DNA of 64,000 nucleotides. Source: Odontesthes bonariensis. Its lineage: Eukaryota; Chordata; Actinopteri; Atheriniformes; Atherinopsidae. Numbering within the stretch: the stretch's first letter is position 1; each line of letters opens with the position of its first letter. Below the pieces are notes generated by a model, which was given only the letters and a program-made list of their open reading frames with translations, was not told the origin of the DNA and ran no database searches. Both the position numbers and the translations under genes were made by a program. The stretch covers positions 5,987,001 through 6,051,000 of the forward strand of contig NC_134512.1 of assembly GCF_027942865.1 (NCBI RefSeq), given 5' to 3'. Positions 21,822-33,300 of this stretch are shown in pieces.

Positions 21822-22112
21822 TTCTCCCCGTGTATGCGTGGGTTCTCTCCAGGTACTCCGGCTTCCTCCCACTGTCCAAAAACATGCATGTTAGGTTAAT
21901 TGGTGTCTCTAAAATTGTCCTCAGGAGTGAGTGTGAGCGTGTGTGTGGTTGTTTTTCTCATTTGTCTCTGTGTGGCCCTGTGATGGACTGGCGGCCTGTC
22001 CAGGGTATACCCTGCCTCTCGCCCGATGAACGCTGGGATAGGCTCCAGCCTCCCCACGACCCAACCGACGGATTCAGCGGGTATAGAAAATGGATGGATG
22101 GATGGATGGATG
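21822..22112 (+). pseudogene. Rex3 (RTE) 3'-end fragment
   Basis: Contains the well-known teleost Rex3 3' region: GGGTTCTCTCCAGGTACTCC, GATGGACTGGCGGCCTGTCC and GCTGGGATAGGCTCCAGCC, ending in a (GGAT)n tail at 22089-22112. Rex3 belongs to the RTE clade and usually inserts as short 5'-truncated copies. No RT is included here. Confidence 0.8.
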
Positions 22113-23489
22113 ACTTGAAAACACCAATACTTGACAGTGATCAACTATATAATGTATCTATTGGACCAGAAGTTTCAGTTTGAATATTTAGTTGTCAGTC
22201 CCATCGTCGCGAAAAATGTATTTGTTCATTATTCACTGCTTTGTAGCTGGCAGTCTGTCACAAGTGGAAACACCAGATTTCAGTTAGATGAGTAGTACTT
22301 TTCTGCATTTTGCAACCCAGATATGTTGTTGTCAGTCAACACTATCCTTTGCTACTATTGGTAGTTGTTTAATTTGCATTACCTCAAAGTTGAGATTAAG
22401 TCTAATCATTTTCATGTATGGTCACATAATACAGAAACGAGGTGGTGGGAAAAAAGGAATACTTAATGAATCAACTTTATTTATTTCTGTATTTTAATGA
22501 TTGAATCTCGACATAAAAATTAACATAGCTTTTGTAGTTTTAGTTCACCATGTATTCTGTGAATAAGAACTTATTTGGATATACAGTATGGGATCTTTTT
22601 GTCACATCCATCTAAATCTAAATGAGGCTGTTGTGAACAGTATAAATAGTATTAGTTCTAATAATGTTATGATTAAACTGTGTTAAAGTGGTCGAGAACA
22701 GTCTGATTTTTTATCTCAGATGTCTGAAATCAGAATAAGACGAAGCTTCAATTCCTACAGAAGCTGACAGAAAAATCTTTGAGTCCATTCTCACAGCAGG
22801 AAGTTTATCAGATATATTTGTCTGCTCTTCCTCCTATTCAGAGAGGAGGACTTTGTATGTCTACAGATAACAGCTTAAAAGCTGCGTTTTGGAAAATTGA
22901 CTTATGGCCTCATAACATGCGGGTGAGTATTTGTTTTGGCTGATCTCTGTGTCAGCCACTGCAGAGGAACTATAGTTCAGTCTAAATACAGCCTTACACA
23001 AATGCACACAGAACAGATGGTCTGACGTTGTCATGTAATTGTTGTCATGGTCTTGTTTACCCAGCAACAACCCCTGACACCTCTGGCATTCAGTCAAATT
23101 AGACATTGTACTATGCTTAAATCACTGTGAAATAAGAATTTGTTAAATGTTTACCACCTGTAGCAGCATGGTTGCTTTGTTTTCATGCTCTGAGTATGTG
23201 TGTGTATCAAATTAAGTCAATTTTAAAACACAAATTACCCAAATAATAATAATAATAATAATTTCAATTAAAAAGAATATGGATGGAAAAAAAGGGAGTT
23301 TTTGTGGATGGATTTTCTATTTGATACAAGGATTGAAAAACTAAATCAATAAACTAGATAAAATTGACCAGGAAACATGAAAGTCAAATATGAATCAACA
23401 ATGTAAAATTTAAATGAATAAACAAAACTTTTTTATTATATTAAGATAATAGCTATGATTTAATGCATTGTAACATATCAATATCAAAC
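22113..23489. other. No gene recognised; includes (TAA)n
   Basis: AT-rich sequence with a short (AAT)n microsatellite at 23242-23262. Short frames exist but none matches a family I know. It may be ordinary intergenic DNA. Confidence 0.35.
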
Positions 23490-24240
23490 TGTTATGTGTC
23501 ATGGTTTTCTCTGGTTATCAGACCCAAATGCAGAAAACTCTCAAGAGTCCAGATAGTTTGAAGTGTTTTATTTTCAATGTGAGGAAAATGTCGTTGATGG
23601 AGTGGACCTTTCCAGAAGGTGAATTCAGTCAGGGGTTGGCTCCACAGTGGTTGCAGGAATAACTGGGACTGAAACAGATGCACAGGTGAGTCTGGATAAG
23701 GCTTTCTGAGCAGGATGCAGATGATGGGAGACTTACAGTTTCTTAGATGTGGTTCCACTTGGGGGGGGCAGATATACACTGAGGGGTTTCTGAAGGTTGA
23801 GGGTTTGAATCCCGATGGTTGTTCCGGAGCACGGTGGAGAGCGGACTGGGTTCGATCGGGAGCAGTAAGGAGAGCACGGCTGCCAGTAGTAATAAGGTCC
23901 AGGTCTTGGGAGAGTCTTCAGGTATGTGTACAGGATACAATGGTCCGAGCTTGGTTTCAGGAAACTGGAAAATCTTGGAAGCCAAAAACACAACTAGTTA
24001 GTTTTACAAGGAATCTCGACAGGTTCGTGGAAAGATTATACACAGGCTTGAAGTACCACTTATGGCAACAATCAGGCGCCGAAGGACTGACAGCGATCTC
24101 CTTAAATGCTCCTCCTTGATGATGGTAAGTTACTGCAGGTGTGCCTTGTCAGATGCCAGCCTCAGCCACCGTGCTCCTGACTACCATCTGGTGGAAGGAA
24201 AAAAGAACCACCACACTCCCAGACCCCAACATTATGAAGG
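23490..24240. repeat. Unclassified dispersed-repeat-like segment
   Basis: GC-richer than its surroundings and made of phrases common to fish repeats (GGTTTGAATCCCGATGG, CTTCAGGTATGTGTACAGG, CTCAGCCACCGTGCTCCTGA). No terminal repeats or transposase homology were found, and open frames on both strands look fortuitous. The call rests on composition and familiarity only. Confidence 0.35.
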
Positions 24241-24244
24241 TTTG

Positions 24245-24929
24245 CGCAAAAATTGCCTTGGATTACGGACATAAAGCAGATATAATTGATAATTTTTTAC
24301 AACAACTCAGTATCAAATGATGTCAAAACAACATGACAACAATATTAAAGAAAAGTGACGAGAAGTCAAGAAGTCAGGAACAAGCCTGGAATACCTCGTC
24401 CCTTTTTGTTAAGTCAGAAGGCAGCCCAAGGGACAGATGGATGTTTTGGTGCTCACTGACAGCCAGACGGCGAAACTTTGTTGGTACGCACTCAGCCGTG
24501 TAACAATAACCATCTGCCCCTCCCTAGTCTCCTCAGAGGTCAAAGGTCAAACAGTGTTGGGGGTCATCTGGAGACTGGAAACTGACTGCAGTCATTTAGA
24601 TTTGCATCACATCTTATACATAACCTTTACATATCGCAGATTTTCTATTCTTTTAACTCGTTGTCCCATTACTATAGTTTTTACTCTTTGTAAGTGTTTT
24701 AAAAAAGTGAATGTTAGGATTAGGATATGATTTTGTTTTATATAACCACTGTAGGACTCGAAATATAAATGGATTTTCTCTGAATCAGTAGTAAGATGAG
24801 TTGTTACTCTAATTTTAAATTCCATAGCTAATATATAGTATGTAAGTGAGAGTCTACTATCATAAAACATAAGCACTCTCCATGGAAACTGTCTAATTCA
24901 GCACTTGACCCTTTTTGAAATAGTTTTTA
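24245..24929. other. No gene recognised
   Basis: Mixed AT-rich sequence without coding remnants, inverted ends or tandem repeats that I can see. Confidence 0.3.
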
Positions 24930-25510
24930 CATGGCGGCCCATGACGTCAAAATGACGTTTCAGGCCTGGCGCTTGCCTTGAAAAGACAGTGCAGCGCATT
25001 GTCGTGCACCAGTCGATTTTTGTAACTTGGCTGCGCCGAGAACGACAAACCGGATGGACCAATTTGAGACCAGGCTCAGTCAGGAGGTGCGTTTGTACAG
25101 GCACTGTACAGAAGCTACGGGACAGATTGCTGAAAGCGAAGAAGAGGGCAGAGGCTTGAAGAGGGCAGAGGCTTGAAGAGGGCAGAGGCTTGAAGTGGTG
25201 ATGCCGGGGGCTTCAGACCTTCACCTCTTTTAACTGAATTAAAAAATTTGAATAATCTAGATACTGCAGTAGTATCATTTATGACAGTGTTCCTGCTCTT
25301 GACAGTGGCATTGTTTTCTTCTCGACTTTCTTCGTTGTAGAGTAGCGGTAACCTTCATGTAGCAGCGACACCTCTGTGACGGAGAAAATTGCAACTACTG
25401 GCGCATCGACTTGCGCTACCGTATATAGCCGGCACGAAATCGTGACGTCATCAACACCGCATGCTACAGCCTTAAATCGCCTGTAGGCTCTAGCATGGTT
25501 GCCGCGTCTG
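24930..25510 (+). mobile_element. Harbinger-like MADF-family element, copy 3 (rearranged)
   Basis: Matches copy 1 from ATGACGTCAAAATGACGTTT (24941) to AACACCGCATGC (about 25465). It keeps an unshifted MADF start (MDQFETRLSQEVRLYR from 25053) but has lost the middle of the domain. A 17-bp unit (GAGGGCAGAGGCTTGAA) is repeated in tandem at about 25143-25195. Its right edge (25485-25515) carries the terminal sequence GGCTCTAGCATGGTTGCCGC in inverted orientation relative to copy 1, so the end is rearranged. The left inverted repeat is missing. Confidence 0.65.
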
Positions 25511-25609
25511 CTAGCGCTAACACTTTTTGTAAATACAAAAAACAACATTTATGATGTTAAGGTTAAAAAAGGCTGAACAGCAAAAACTCAAAAAATAAAG
25601 AGTCAGAAC

Positions 25610-26783
25610 CAGGGCTCCGAACCGGTTCAAGGAACGAAAACGGAAAACGAACGGAATTTTACGAGGAACGGAAACGGAAACGAAAACGAAATGGTCTTCA
25701 ACTGTTCCGGAACAGAAACGTTAGTCTGAAATCCACAAAACCGGTTAATAACGTTTTTTTTCGTTCTCTATATATTTTATAAAATTTCACAAAAGCGTAG
25801 CCTTTGTCAGGGGAAAAAAAAAGACTACTTCCGGTTGTGCGTTCAATTCGCTGCCCGCTAGGCTCAATGCAGGCAGCTGTCACGAATCACTTCCTTTATC
25901 CACTACTTAGTCTAGTTATCCACTAGTTAAAGTGATGGTTCGGAGTAGATTCACCCTAGGGTCATTTGAACCGTGACATCCAGCCAAGTAGCCCACCCGA
26001 AGTTTTTCCGATCTTGGCCGAACATCAGCCGAGTTACTGAGTTATCCCGAATAGCTTATTACAAGCGCTAACGGACCCTGGCAGTATCTCCAAAATTACC
26101 ACACTAAAATCACATGCCATGACACCAAACTTCTACAGTAGTACAAATATCGTCTGTACTCACAAAACGATGCATTTGGAAGTTTGTACATAGTCCAGGA
26201 GTTTATTATTATCAACACAAGCCTAATAGCTTCTCTGCTGCTAAAGCTGTGTCGACATCACTTCCTTGATCTGGGAGCTTCAATGTAAGATGAGGGTTGA
26301 TCTACTACTGTAGACAACAAAGCAAGGCTGCTCAATTTCTCCATTGATAAAATAAATCCACAACTTTACAACATAAAAATTCATAAAAATTCATGTAGAA
26401 TATAGCATATACTTTGTTGTCTACAGTAGTAGATCAACCCTCATCTTACATTGAAGCTCCCTGATCAAGGAAGTGACGTCGACACAGCTTTAGCCCATCT
26501 GAATGTTTTTGGATGCTGCCGGTGATTTATTATTTTTGGGCAGAGCTACGGTGTAAATCAAGGGCAAATAGTAATGAGTAGGTCTATTCTAAGGTAAAGT
26601 CCACACACATAGACTTGATAGGCCCGCCAAACACTGCCGGAACGATAAGAACGAACGATATTTTACGTTCCGAACCGGTTCAGGAACGATATGTTGGTGG
26701 CGGAACGCAAGAACGAAAACGTTAAACATGCCTGAACCGTTCGGAACGGAACGATTGAAAAATAATTTCGTTTTCAAGCCCTG
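25610..26783. mobile_element. hAT MITE-like element with perfect 8-bp target duplication
   Basis: The element starts CAGGGCTCCGAACCGGTTC and ends, reversed, CAGGGCTTGAAAACG. GTCAGAAC lies immediately on both sides (25602-25609 and 26784-26791), a perfect 8-bp duplication typical of hAT. The subterminal regions are packed with GGAACG and GAACGAAAACG motifs on both ends, likely transposase binding sites. It has no transposase frame. A family B TTAA element is inserted at 25931. Confidence 0.9.
25931..26495. mobile_element. TTAA-flanked MITE, family B copy 2, with an 80-bp inverted duplication
   Basis: Starts after TTAA (25927-25930) with AGTGATGGTTCGGAGTAGAT, nearly identical to copy 1 through about 26400. 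Beyond the point where copy 1 ends, this copy continues as an inverted repeat of its own interior: 26243-26322 pairs with 26412-26492 with few mismatches. The right boundary is uncertain; no TTAA is seen directly after 26495. It lies inside the hAT element 25610-26783. Confidence 0.65.
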
Positions 26784-26791
26784 GTCAGAAC

Positions 26792-28970
26792 ACAATTAGT
26801 TTCTGAAGTTAAAATTAGACGCAATCCTCAGTGTGGATAGAAGAGATATAGAGATGTTCTGTCATTCTATGGACATTTTAGCTACTCTTCGCTTTAGGGG
26901 TTGACTTGCTGTACCTTTCTCCTTTAAAATGTCTTCTGAATATTCTATCAAAGATGTGTTTATCATTGTATTGCTGGGTTATGAAATTTGGGCACTTTTA
27001 CATACACAACACAGTTCTGTCTATTGCCCCAGTTCTGGGGCAATTTTACATTACCATATTTTAGCCATAGGTCCCAAATGTAGCCAATACTAAGCCAAAA
27101 TTTGGGTTGGGGCTTTTTGATTGTTCATCTGATATGGGTTTTTTTTTCATTCATGTATCAGATTGTAAAATTTTGATTTAACCTTTTCTCCCTCAATCAG
27201 TCTCATTCTTTAAGTATGTCTGCATCTAGGTTCTGTTTTAATTATGGGTGCCAATGCCAAAGGCAGGGCACACATATTACTATTGTGCATACTTATTATT
27301 CTCCCGTTTCCGACACGAAGTTCGGCGTGCTACTAGTCCTGCACCTATGGTCCGACCGGCATAAAAAGCACATTGCCGCGTGCAAAATGATTGGGAATAG
27401 TGTGCTATTATTTGTGGCTATCATTATTATCATTTGGGAATTTTTACAATGGAGAAATGCATTGAAAACCACTAAACGAGCACCAAACTGCCCTATTTTG
27501 GAGGCCTCATAACTCAGCCATACGGCATCCCAGAGACATCATTCAAAGTTCATAAACGTGACAGGAAACACTCAACTTTGACCAACTAAAGAGTTTGTTG
27601 ATATATTATAGCCTACAGCTTTGACACAACGGCAGTTTACGTTTTAGGAAGAATAAAAAATGCCTGACATGCTGCTCTCACTCTGTTTCCCATTCTTAAA
27701 TTTAACCTCAAAACATAGGTATTTCTGTCCTCTTTCACCCAAATGCACCCTCATTGAGCTTGGCCTCACAGATTTCTCACAGAGCGCAGAGAGCCACCAT
27801 TCCAGCTCCCATGCCCGGCCATTATAAACGGCCAACTCATAAAATCAATGTGAAAACTCATTTTAAAATTGCCATTAAAAAAAAAAAACCATACATGGGA
27901 GAAGAATAAAAATTACAATCTTTCAGATACGACTTTTACTTTTCGAACAGCGACTGTTTGTTTGAGGCATATGCCTCAGTATTAAACCCCAAGGTCATAA
28001 GGACACAAAGTGAGGGCACTTTTGTCAGTTGGCTACTGTCTTTCTTACACATAATGTCTCCTATTGGAACTAATTATGATGCCAGAGCCAACATGGCTGC
28101 TCTGTTCTAACAGGGCAGAGCCTAGATGACTCCCCTGTTCTAATGCCCCTTTTCCACCGAACATTTTTGTAACAGTACGTCTCTACCCTGATAATAGTGC
28201 TTATGAGGGCAGAGCCAAGATGGCTGCCCTATTACAACACCTTTATGCCAGCCTGTGTGTGCACCTAATACAATATAACATTACAGCCACTGTCTCTCAC
28301 TGGGCAGTAGCTCCTATGGAAACAGCACAGTCCTTCTCCATCAGAAATACAGGGGACTCCACAGAAACCACTCACAGTCTTCAGGAGACCTTTCTGCTAT
28401 TAACATCAGGAAAGCAGAATCCTCAAACTATTTTGTGAAGTTTTCGTGTCTCGACGCCGCCATCTTGTGTCCAGAATAATAATACGTCAATTGGAGGAGG
28501 CAGAACCTCAAAGAGGCTACACTTCGGACCTTATAAAGCCGTTATCACGCGTGTTCTGCAACTCAGTTTTTTGTGAACCTTGGCAGCGTTTGTTGGTGTG
28601 GACTCGACATATTCTGTGACTATTTGATACAGCTGGAAACCAGGCAAACACCAAACATCCATCAAAAGAGACGACAAAATCCGAGGACAACAGTTCTGAC
28701 TTCTGGCTGTGAGGTTCATATACAGGTAGTAAAGGGAATCGTGGACTTATACCTGATACCTGACTTCAAACCGCGTGTCAGCTGTTGAAACCATACTCTC
28801 ACCCCGTAAATGGCCAGTTATGCTGTTGTTTGACGAGGTAATACGCACCCTCAGGATTAAAGCATACCGGACCGAGAAAGTAGTTCAGCAGGGCAAAGTT
28901 GAACAACATGTGTAGCTCACATAGGTAAGGTATGGAAATATGTAGGCCTACTTCAGTTGGATATGTGGTC
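26792..28970. other. No gene recognised
   Basis: The stretch has several short frames, for example at 27216-27512 and 28220-28438, but no family motif, splice pattern or terminal repeat convinces me. Segments such as 28140-28220 (GCCCCTTTTCCACCGAACA) hint at MITE ends without a partner. Confidence 0.3.
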
Positions 28971-28972
28971 AC

Positions 28973-30116
28973 ACTAGTTTGACATGCTGCCCAACTACGT
29001 AAACAAAGAGTCTTACCAGGGACTCTTTTTCAACAGCTAGTGACACTTTACGCTGAAGTTGGTTTCCGATTCACAGCTTCCGAATCGCGAATTAAGAGGA
29101 TAGGCATAAAGGGCCATTTCACTGCATTTTTTTTGCATTTTGATCGCCCTAAACACTGTCCTGTATGGAAACTACAATACTTAGACTGCTCAAATCTGGA
29201 TAGAATTATTCTAAAGAGGCTGTAGATTAATTAAAACCTTGTTTGGGATTTGCAAAACCTTTTTCTGAAGGTTCACAAATCAGAAAAAGGTTTCACAAAT
29301 CCCAGACAAGGTTTTTGTCGAATTAGTTCCAGCAAAATCTGAAGACTGGCCCCCTGAACCAAACTAGTAACAGTCAAAGTGAGATCTAAAACATTGAACT
29401 AGTGGGAGATGAGATGTCACTACACACACCAGTTAAAGCTTTTTTGGTCTCAGTAGTAAAGTGTAGCAAGCACCATTCATGTAAACGAGTGAAATTTCAT
29501 CTCATCGCTTGTTTTACCTGTGACATCGACATGTTAACTAGTTCAACAAAAAGTCAGACATGTTGAACAAACGTCTCACTCGCTGTGCACAGTTGTTTAC
29601 TAGTGCTGAGCAAGGCTGAACTTTTTCAAGAAAAATTCTTACGTCTGAGAAAAATCAACCTGTTCATCCTGTAGGTCTTTACATGCTCTGTACAGTCTTA
29701 CTAGTGACACACAATTCTTTAAACTACTTAACTAGTTAAGTGAGAGGTACAGTGTCCCTAGTTCACTTTTTTGTGGACCTTACTAGTTCACTTGTAAGAG
29801 AATATATGTCACTAGTTGATTAGTAAAGCAAGATAAAGAGCCTGCAAAAACAGCTGCACGAGTGTCACTTGTGGACATAATGGCTTTTACTAGTTGACTA
29901 GTGGTGCTTTTTAACATCACTAGTATCACTAGTAAAGTAAGAACCACCTACACTAGTATAACTACTGGACATTGTGGCGCATACTTCCTAACTAGTAGTA
30001 AATTAGTCCCTAACTGGTAAACATGTGAAGATTTTAGTTTGAACTAGTTAACATGTAAGCAACATACAGCCACTAGTTTACTAGTTGCAGATCTTCAGGA
30101 CAACATGTTAACTAGT
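28973..30116. repeat. Dense cluster of the palindrome ACTAGT upstream of the thioesterase gene
   Basis: I count 19 exact ACTAGT hexamers, starting at 28973, 29363, 29398, 29537, 29599, 29700, 29731, 29782, 29811, 29889, 29897, 29919, 29928, 29952, 29991, 30043, 30072, 30080 and 30111. A random 1.1-kb stretch would be expected to hold fewer than one. A longer version, CATGTTAACTAGT, occurs at 29530-29542 and 30104-30116 and inverted at 30043-30055. Spacing is irregular, so it is not a simple tandem repeat. The array ends 235 bp before the start codon of the BAAT/ACOT gene. It may be a degenerate satellite, a MITE or a binding-site cluster. Confidence 0.7.
29233..29315. other. 83-nt near-perfect hairpin (36-bp arms, 11-nt loop)
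   Basis: Positions 29233-29268 (starting AAAACCTTGTTTGGGATTTG) pair with 29280-29315 (ending AGACAAGGTTTT). Of 36 positions 33 are Watson-Crick pairs, one is a possible G-U wobble and two adjacent ones are mismatches. The shape and size resemble a microRNA precursor or a very short fold-back MITE. There is no sign of protein coding. Confidence 0.55.
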
Positions 30117-30350
30117 ATGAACACAGTTTAGATTTATCATAAATTTTTCTCTTAAATGATTTTAAAATTATTACTGACGAGAATAGAGCCCATTTTATCA
30201 ATTAAATTGAGAAGTCTTTATATGTATTACACAACAAGGCAACTTATAATGCTTTGAATAAGACAGATGGCATTTAATTGAAGGTATCATAGCTTAAGCT
30301 ATAAAAAGAAAGTTTGGCCATGTTTTTGATTCTTGTATTAGCAGGTCAGG

Positions 30351-33300
30351 ATGGATGAGAAGCAGTGCTATGCGAAGCTGTCAGTCCGGCCATCCAGAGG
30401 GCTTGTGGATGAGAAGTTTGTTGTTCTGGTCCAGAACGTCCTCCCTGGTTTCCAGCTGACTGTCCATGCCTCCCATCAGTGTGAGGATGAACACAGCTGG
30501 CATGCGTTTGCTCAGTACACGGCCGATGCCACTGGGACTGTAAATGGTACATGGATCAGAACATGGATGTGGAAAATACAAGAACATTACTTATGAGATG
30601 TGCACAGTATTACATTATTTGTTCTCTCTTCTGTACAGTTTCAGAAGATGCCAGTCTGGGTGGAACATATTTGGGGGTTGAACCGATGGGTTTACTGTGG
30701 AGCCTCAAGCCAATTCCAGGCAGCAAACCTGGACTCAGGTCAGCAAGCTGTGCAGATGATACCAGTCAGTATCTGTTGTTAATATCAGAGCTGACTCTCC
30801 TGTCATTCTTAGGATGAGGAAGAAGAATGTCCAGAATCCTATGGTAGTAACGATCTCAGTGTACCAGGGTCACCAGACAGAGGGCTTTGCTGATCAGGTA
30901 CCACTGGCCAATGTGTTGGTGGAGCGCTGGTACATGGCCCCCGGAGTCTGCAGAATTCCGGTCACAGAAGATGGACTCACTGCAACTCTTTTCCTGCCCT
31001 CAGGTAAGATTAAAAGAAAGTCTAGTGAGAGATAAGACGGATATCAGCTCTTGCAGTGAGGAGCCAGTAGCTGTTTACCATGCTGTTGACAAGCAGATTT
31101 GCAGGAAATCTTTGAAATTTTGAAAAATAGATTGTATATTCTTGGTCAGAGTAGAAAGAGCACAAACTATAATTATCAGAACGATGTGGTGAAGGCTCGG
31201 TTGTGCTTTATAGAGTAGTGCTAAATTAAAAAATGAATTTTGAGGAAAGAAATACATAGAAAACTTTTTTTTTTTAAAGTTTTGGTCATGTTCATTCTTT
31301 AAGAACAGCTAATTACAATTGTTATAACTCATGTGTGCAATATGTTATCAAATCAGATTTGTGCCAATATGAGAGTAAAGTTAACTAACTTGAAAATATT
31401 GGAGAAAAATTTTAGATATTTATATGGTATATATACAGTAGCTTTATTCCTACAATATTTAAATGAGTATTGATGATCTATTTTGTCTGTCCTCAGATAC
31501 TTTGTGGTTTCAACTTTTAGGTCAAGTTTTTCCAATATATGTAATTTAAAATTGATAGCCAAGTAACCCTACTGCTCATGTACACGTTTGGTTTTTGGGT
31601 TAACACCTTGCCAATCTTCATTCCTGGGTAATTGGTGCATGTTGCAACAGCTTTTGTTAATAAGCATGCTAATTATCCGCAGAAATCCATGAAGCTTTAG
31701 TGAGCCATTACCCAATGAGGCTAACTTATTGCTATTTTAACAATGGGGTTTTATCTCTCTCTGTGAAGTGATTCAACACTCTTGAACCTGGGAAGGTACT
31801 GAACAAAGATACAATCCCAGGTAGGGTAGCTATCAATCCACAATGCTGATAAAAGTTACTTTGTCTCATTTCAGAAACTTAAATTTTTGTAGGGATCTAA
31901 TATAGTCAGTGAATGGGTGATGAGAGCTTAGTGTTGCTGCTGCTCAGATTAAAGTGTCCACCAAAACAGACCTGGATCAAAATCCACTAGCTGTGATGAG
32001 GAACGTCTGGGACACTGAACAGTCACTCTAAAACTCACCAGTCAATAGGAATGAATCCCTCAAAATACTCCCATGTTTGTAGCTTCTGCCAGAGCTGCAA
32101 ATATAAGCCATGGTGAGTAGGGATGTCACAATACCAGACATTTAATAGTCGATAACAATACCAGGGAAATTCCATGGTAAAAAAACAAAACAATAAATTA
32201 CATGTACTTCAACATACTCATTTATTAAAAACATTTGAAAATTACAAAAAAAAAACGTGGCATGTAGCGTTCAAGTAATAAATAAAAATAAACCACAGAT
32301 ACTCTTTGCAAAGCTCTGTTTCCGCTGTTTCTTGTGATATGCGTTTCATATCTATACGATGGGGAGTTCGTTCAACTGAGAATAATGGGTGTGAATTTGC
32401 CCGCAAAGTGAACGTTAACATGACTTGAAACTCACTCACCTTGAATTCTTTGAATAAATCTGGATGTCTGTCTTTGAGGTGCTTCGCTAAATTGGAAGTG
32501 TTTCCTCCTTTCAGATGAAAATCTCTTTGGCACCGTTTGCATGTACGTTTTTGCGAATCTCTTATTAATCCCTGAATATCCGCCTCAAAAGCAAAGTACT
32601 TCCAGACACGACTCTTACTATTTTTCTTTTTGACGAGTCGAGGCGGAGCTGTCGCTGCAGCTGCAGTTGCCATCTTCCGTGTTCCTTTGGCATTTAACGG
32701 CACACTAGAACACTAGGTGTATATGGTGCTCAGGTTATGTCCAGAGGAATTTCATCCCTGGTACCTAAAGTACTGTAGAAAAACGAGTACCGTCATGTTT
32801 TTAGAATTGTGGCATCGACTTGGTACCAAAGTATCGGTTCTCGTGACATACCTAATGGTGAGTCAGAGTAAAGGTAGGATCGGTGAGAAGGAAGCAAAAA
32901 AAAACTGATAGCAAATGTACTAACGTCACAACAAATAATTACACAAGCAATGTGTTTACAAATCACAAGTTTTACTTTTTAAATAACTTTTAGCTTCAGT
33001 GAGATCTATTTTATGTTCATTTTTATCTATTTTTTATGTTTGAGACTTATTGCTTTGTTGAGTTGGCACAAATCAGATTGCATAATATGTTCACTATGTC
33101 AAAACCTTTTCTGTCTCCCCACATCTCCCAAAATCGTTTTTGAGAAAGGGAAAAAATACAGCACAAGCAAGCACAAAAACCTCTTTAAGAAACAGTTTAA
33201 TGCATTTTTTTTTCAATTTATTTAGCTTGTTTAATCAACATTTTCTTATGTTTAAAACTTGTTGATGGAAACACATTGGAAAAGAGGTGATGAGGAAAAA

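Larger units (their letters stand above)
19072..21890 (-). pseudogene. L2-like LINE, 5'-truncated, minus strand, with nested insertions
   Basis: RT on the minus strand: [20 protein letters not shown] and [15 protein letters not shown] (catalytic YADD intact) at about 21790-21640, [19 protein letters not shown] near 21560, a frame change at about 21440, then NLGVIFDQNLSFDSHI and VTSRLDYCNSLLLG to about 21115. The 3' part continues at 20270-19992 and 19497-19072, ending in a tail of GAATT repeats next to CTATATAAATAAA (19072-19110 on the plus strand as TTCAATTCAATTCAATT). It is interrupted by a 490-bp element (19498-19987) and by an element at 20275-21082. The upstream RT and endonuclease are missing, and a Rex3 fragment abuts at about 21822-21890. 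Confidence 0.75.

Noticed and set aside
27216..27512. 98-codon frame with a hydrophobic stretch (FVAIIIIIWEFL)
   Set aside because: Could be a one-helix membrane protein, but nothing else supports it; the surrounding sequence looks non-coding.
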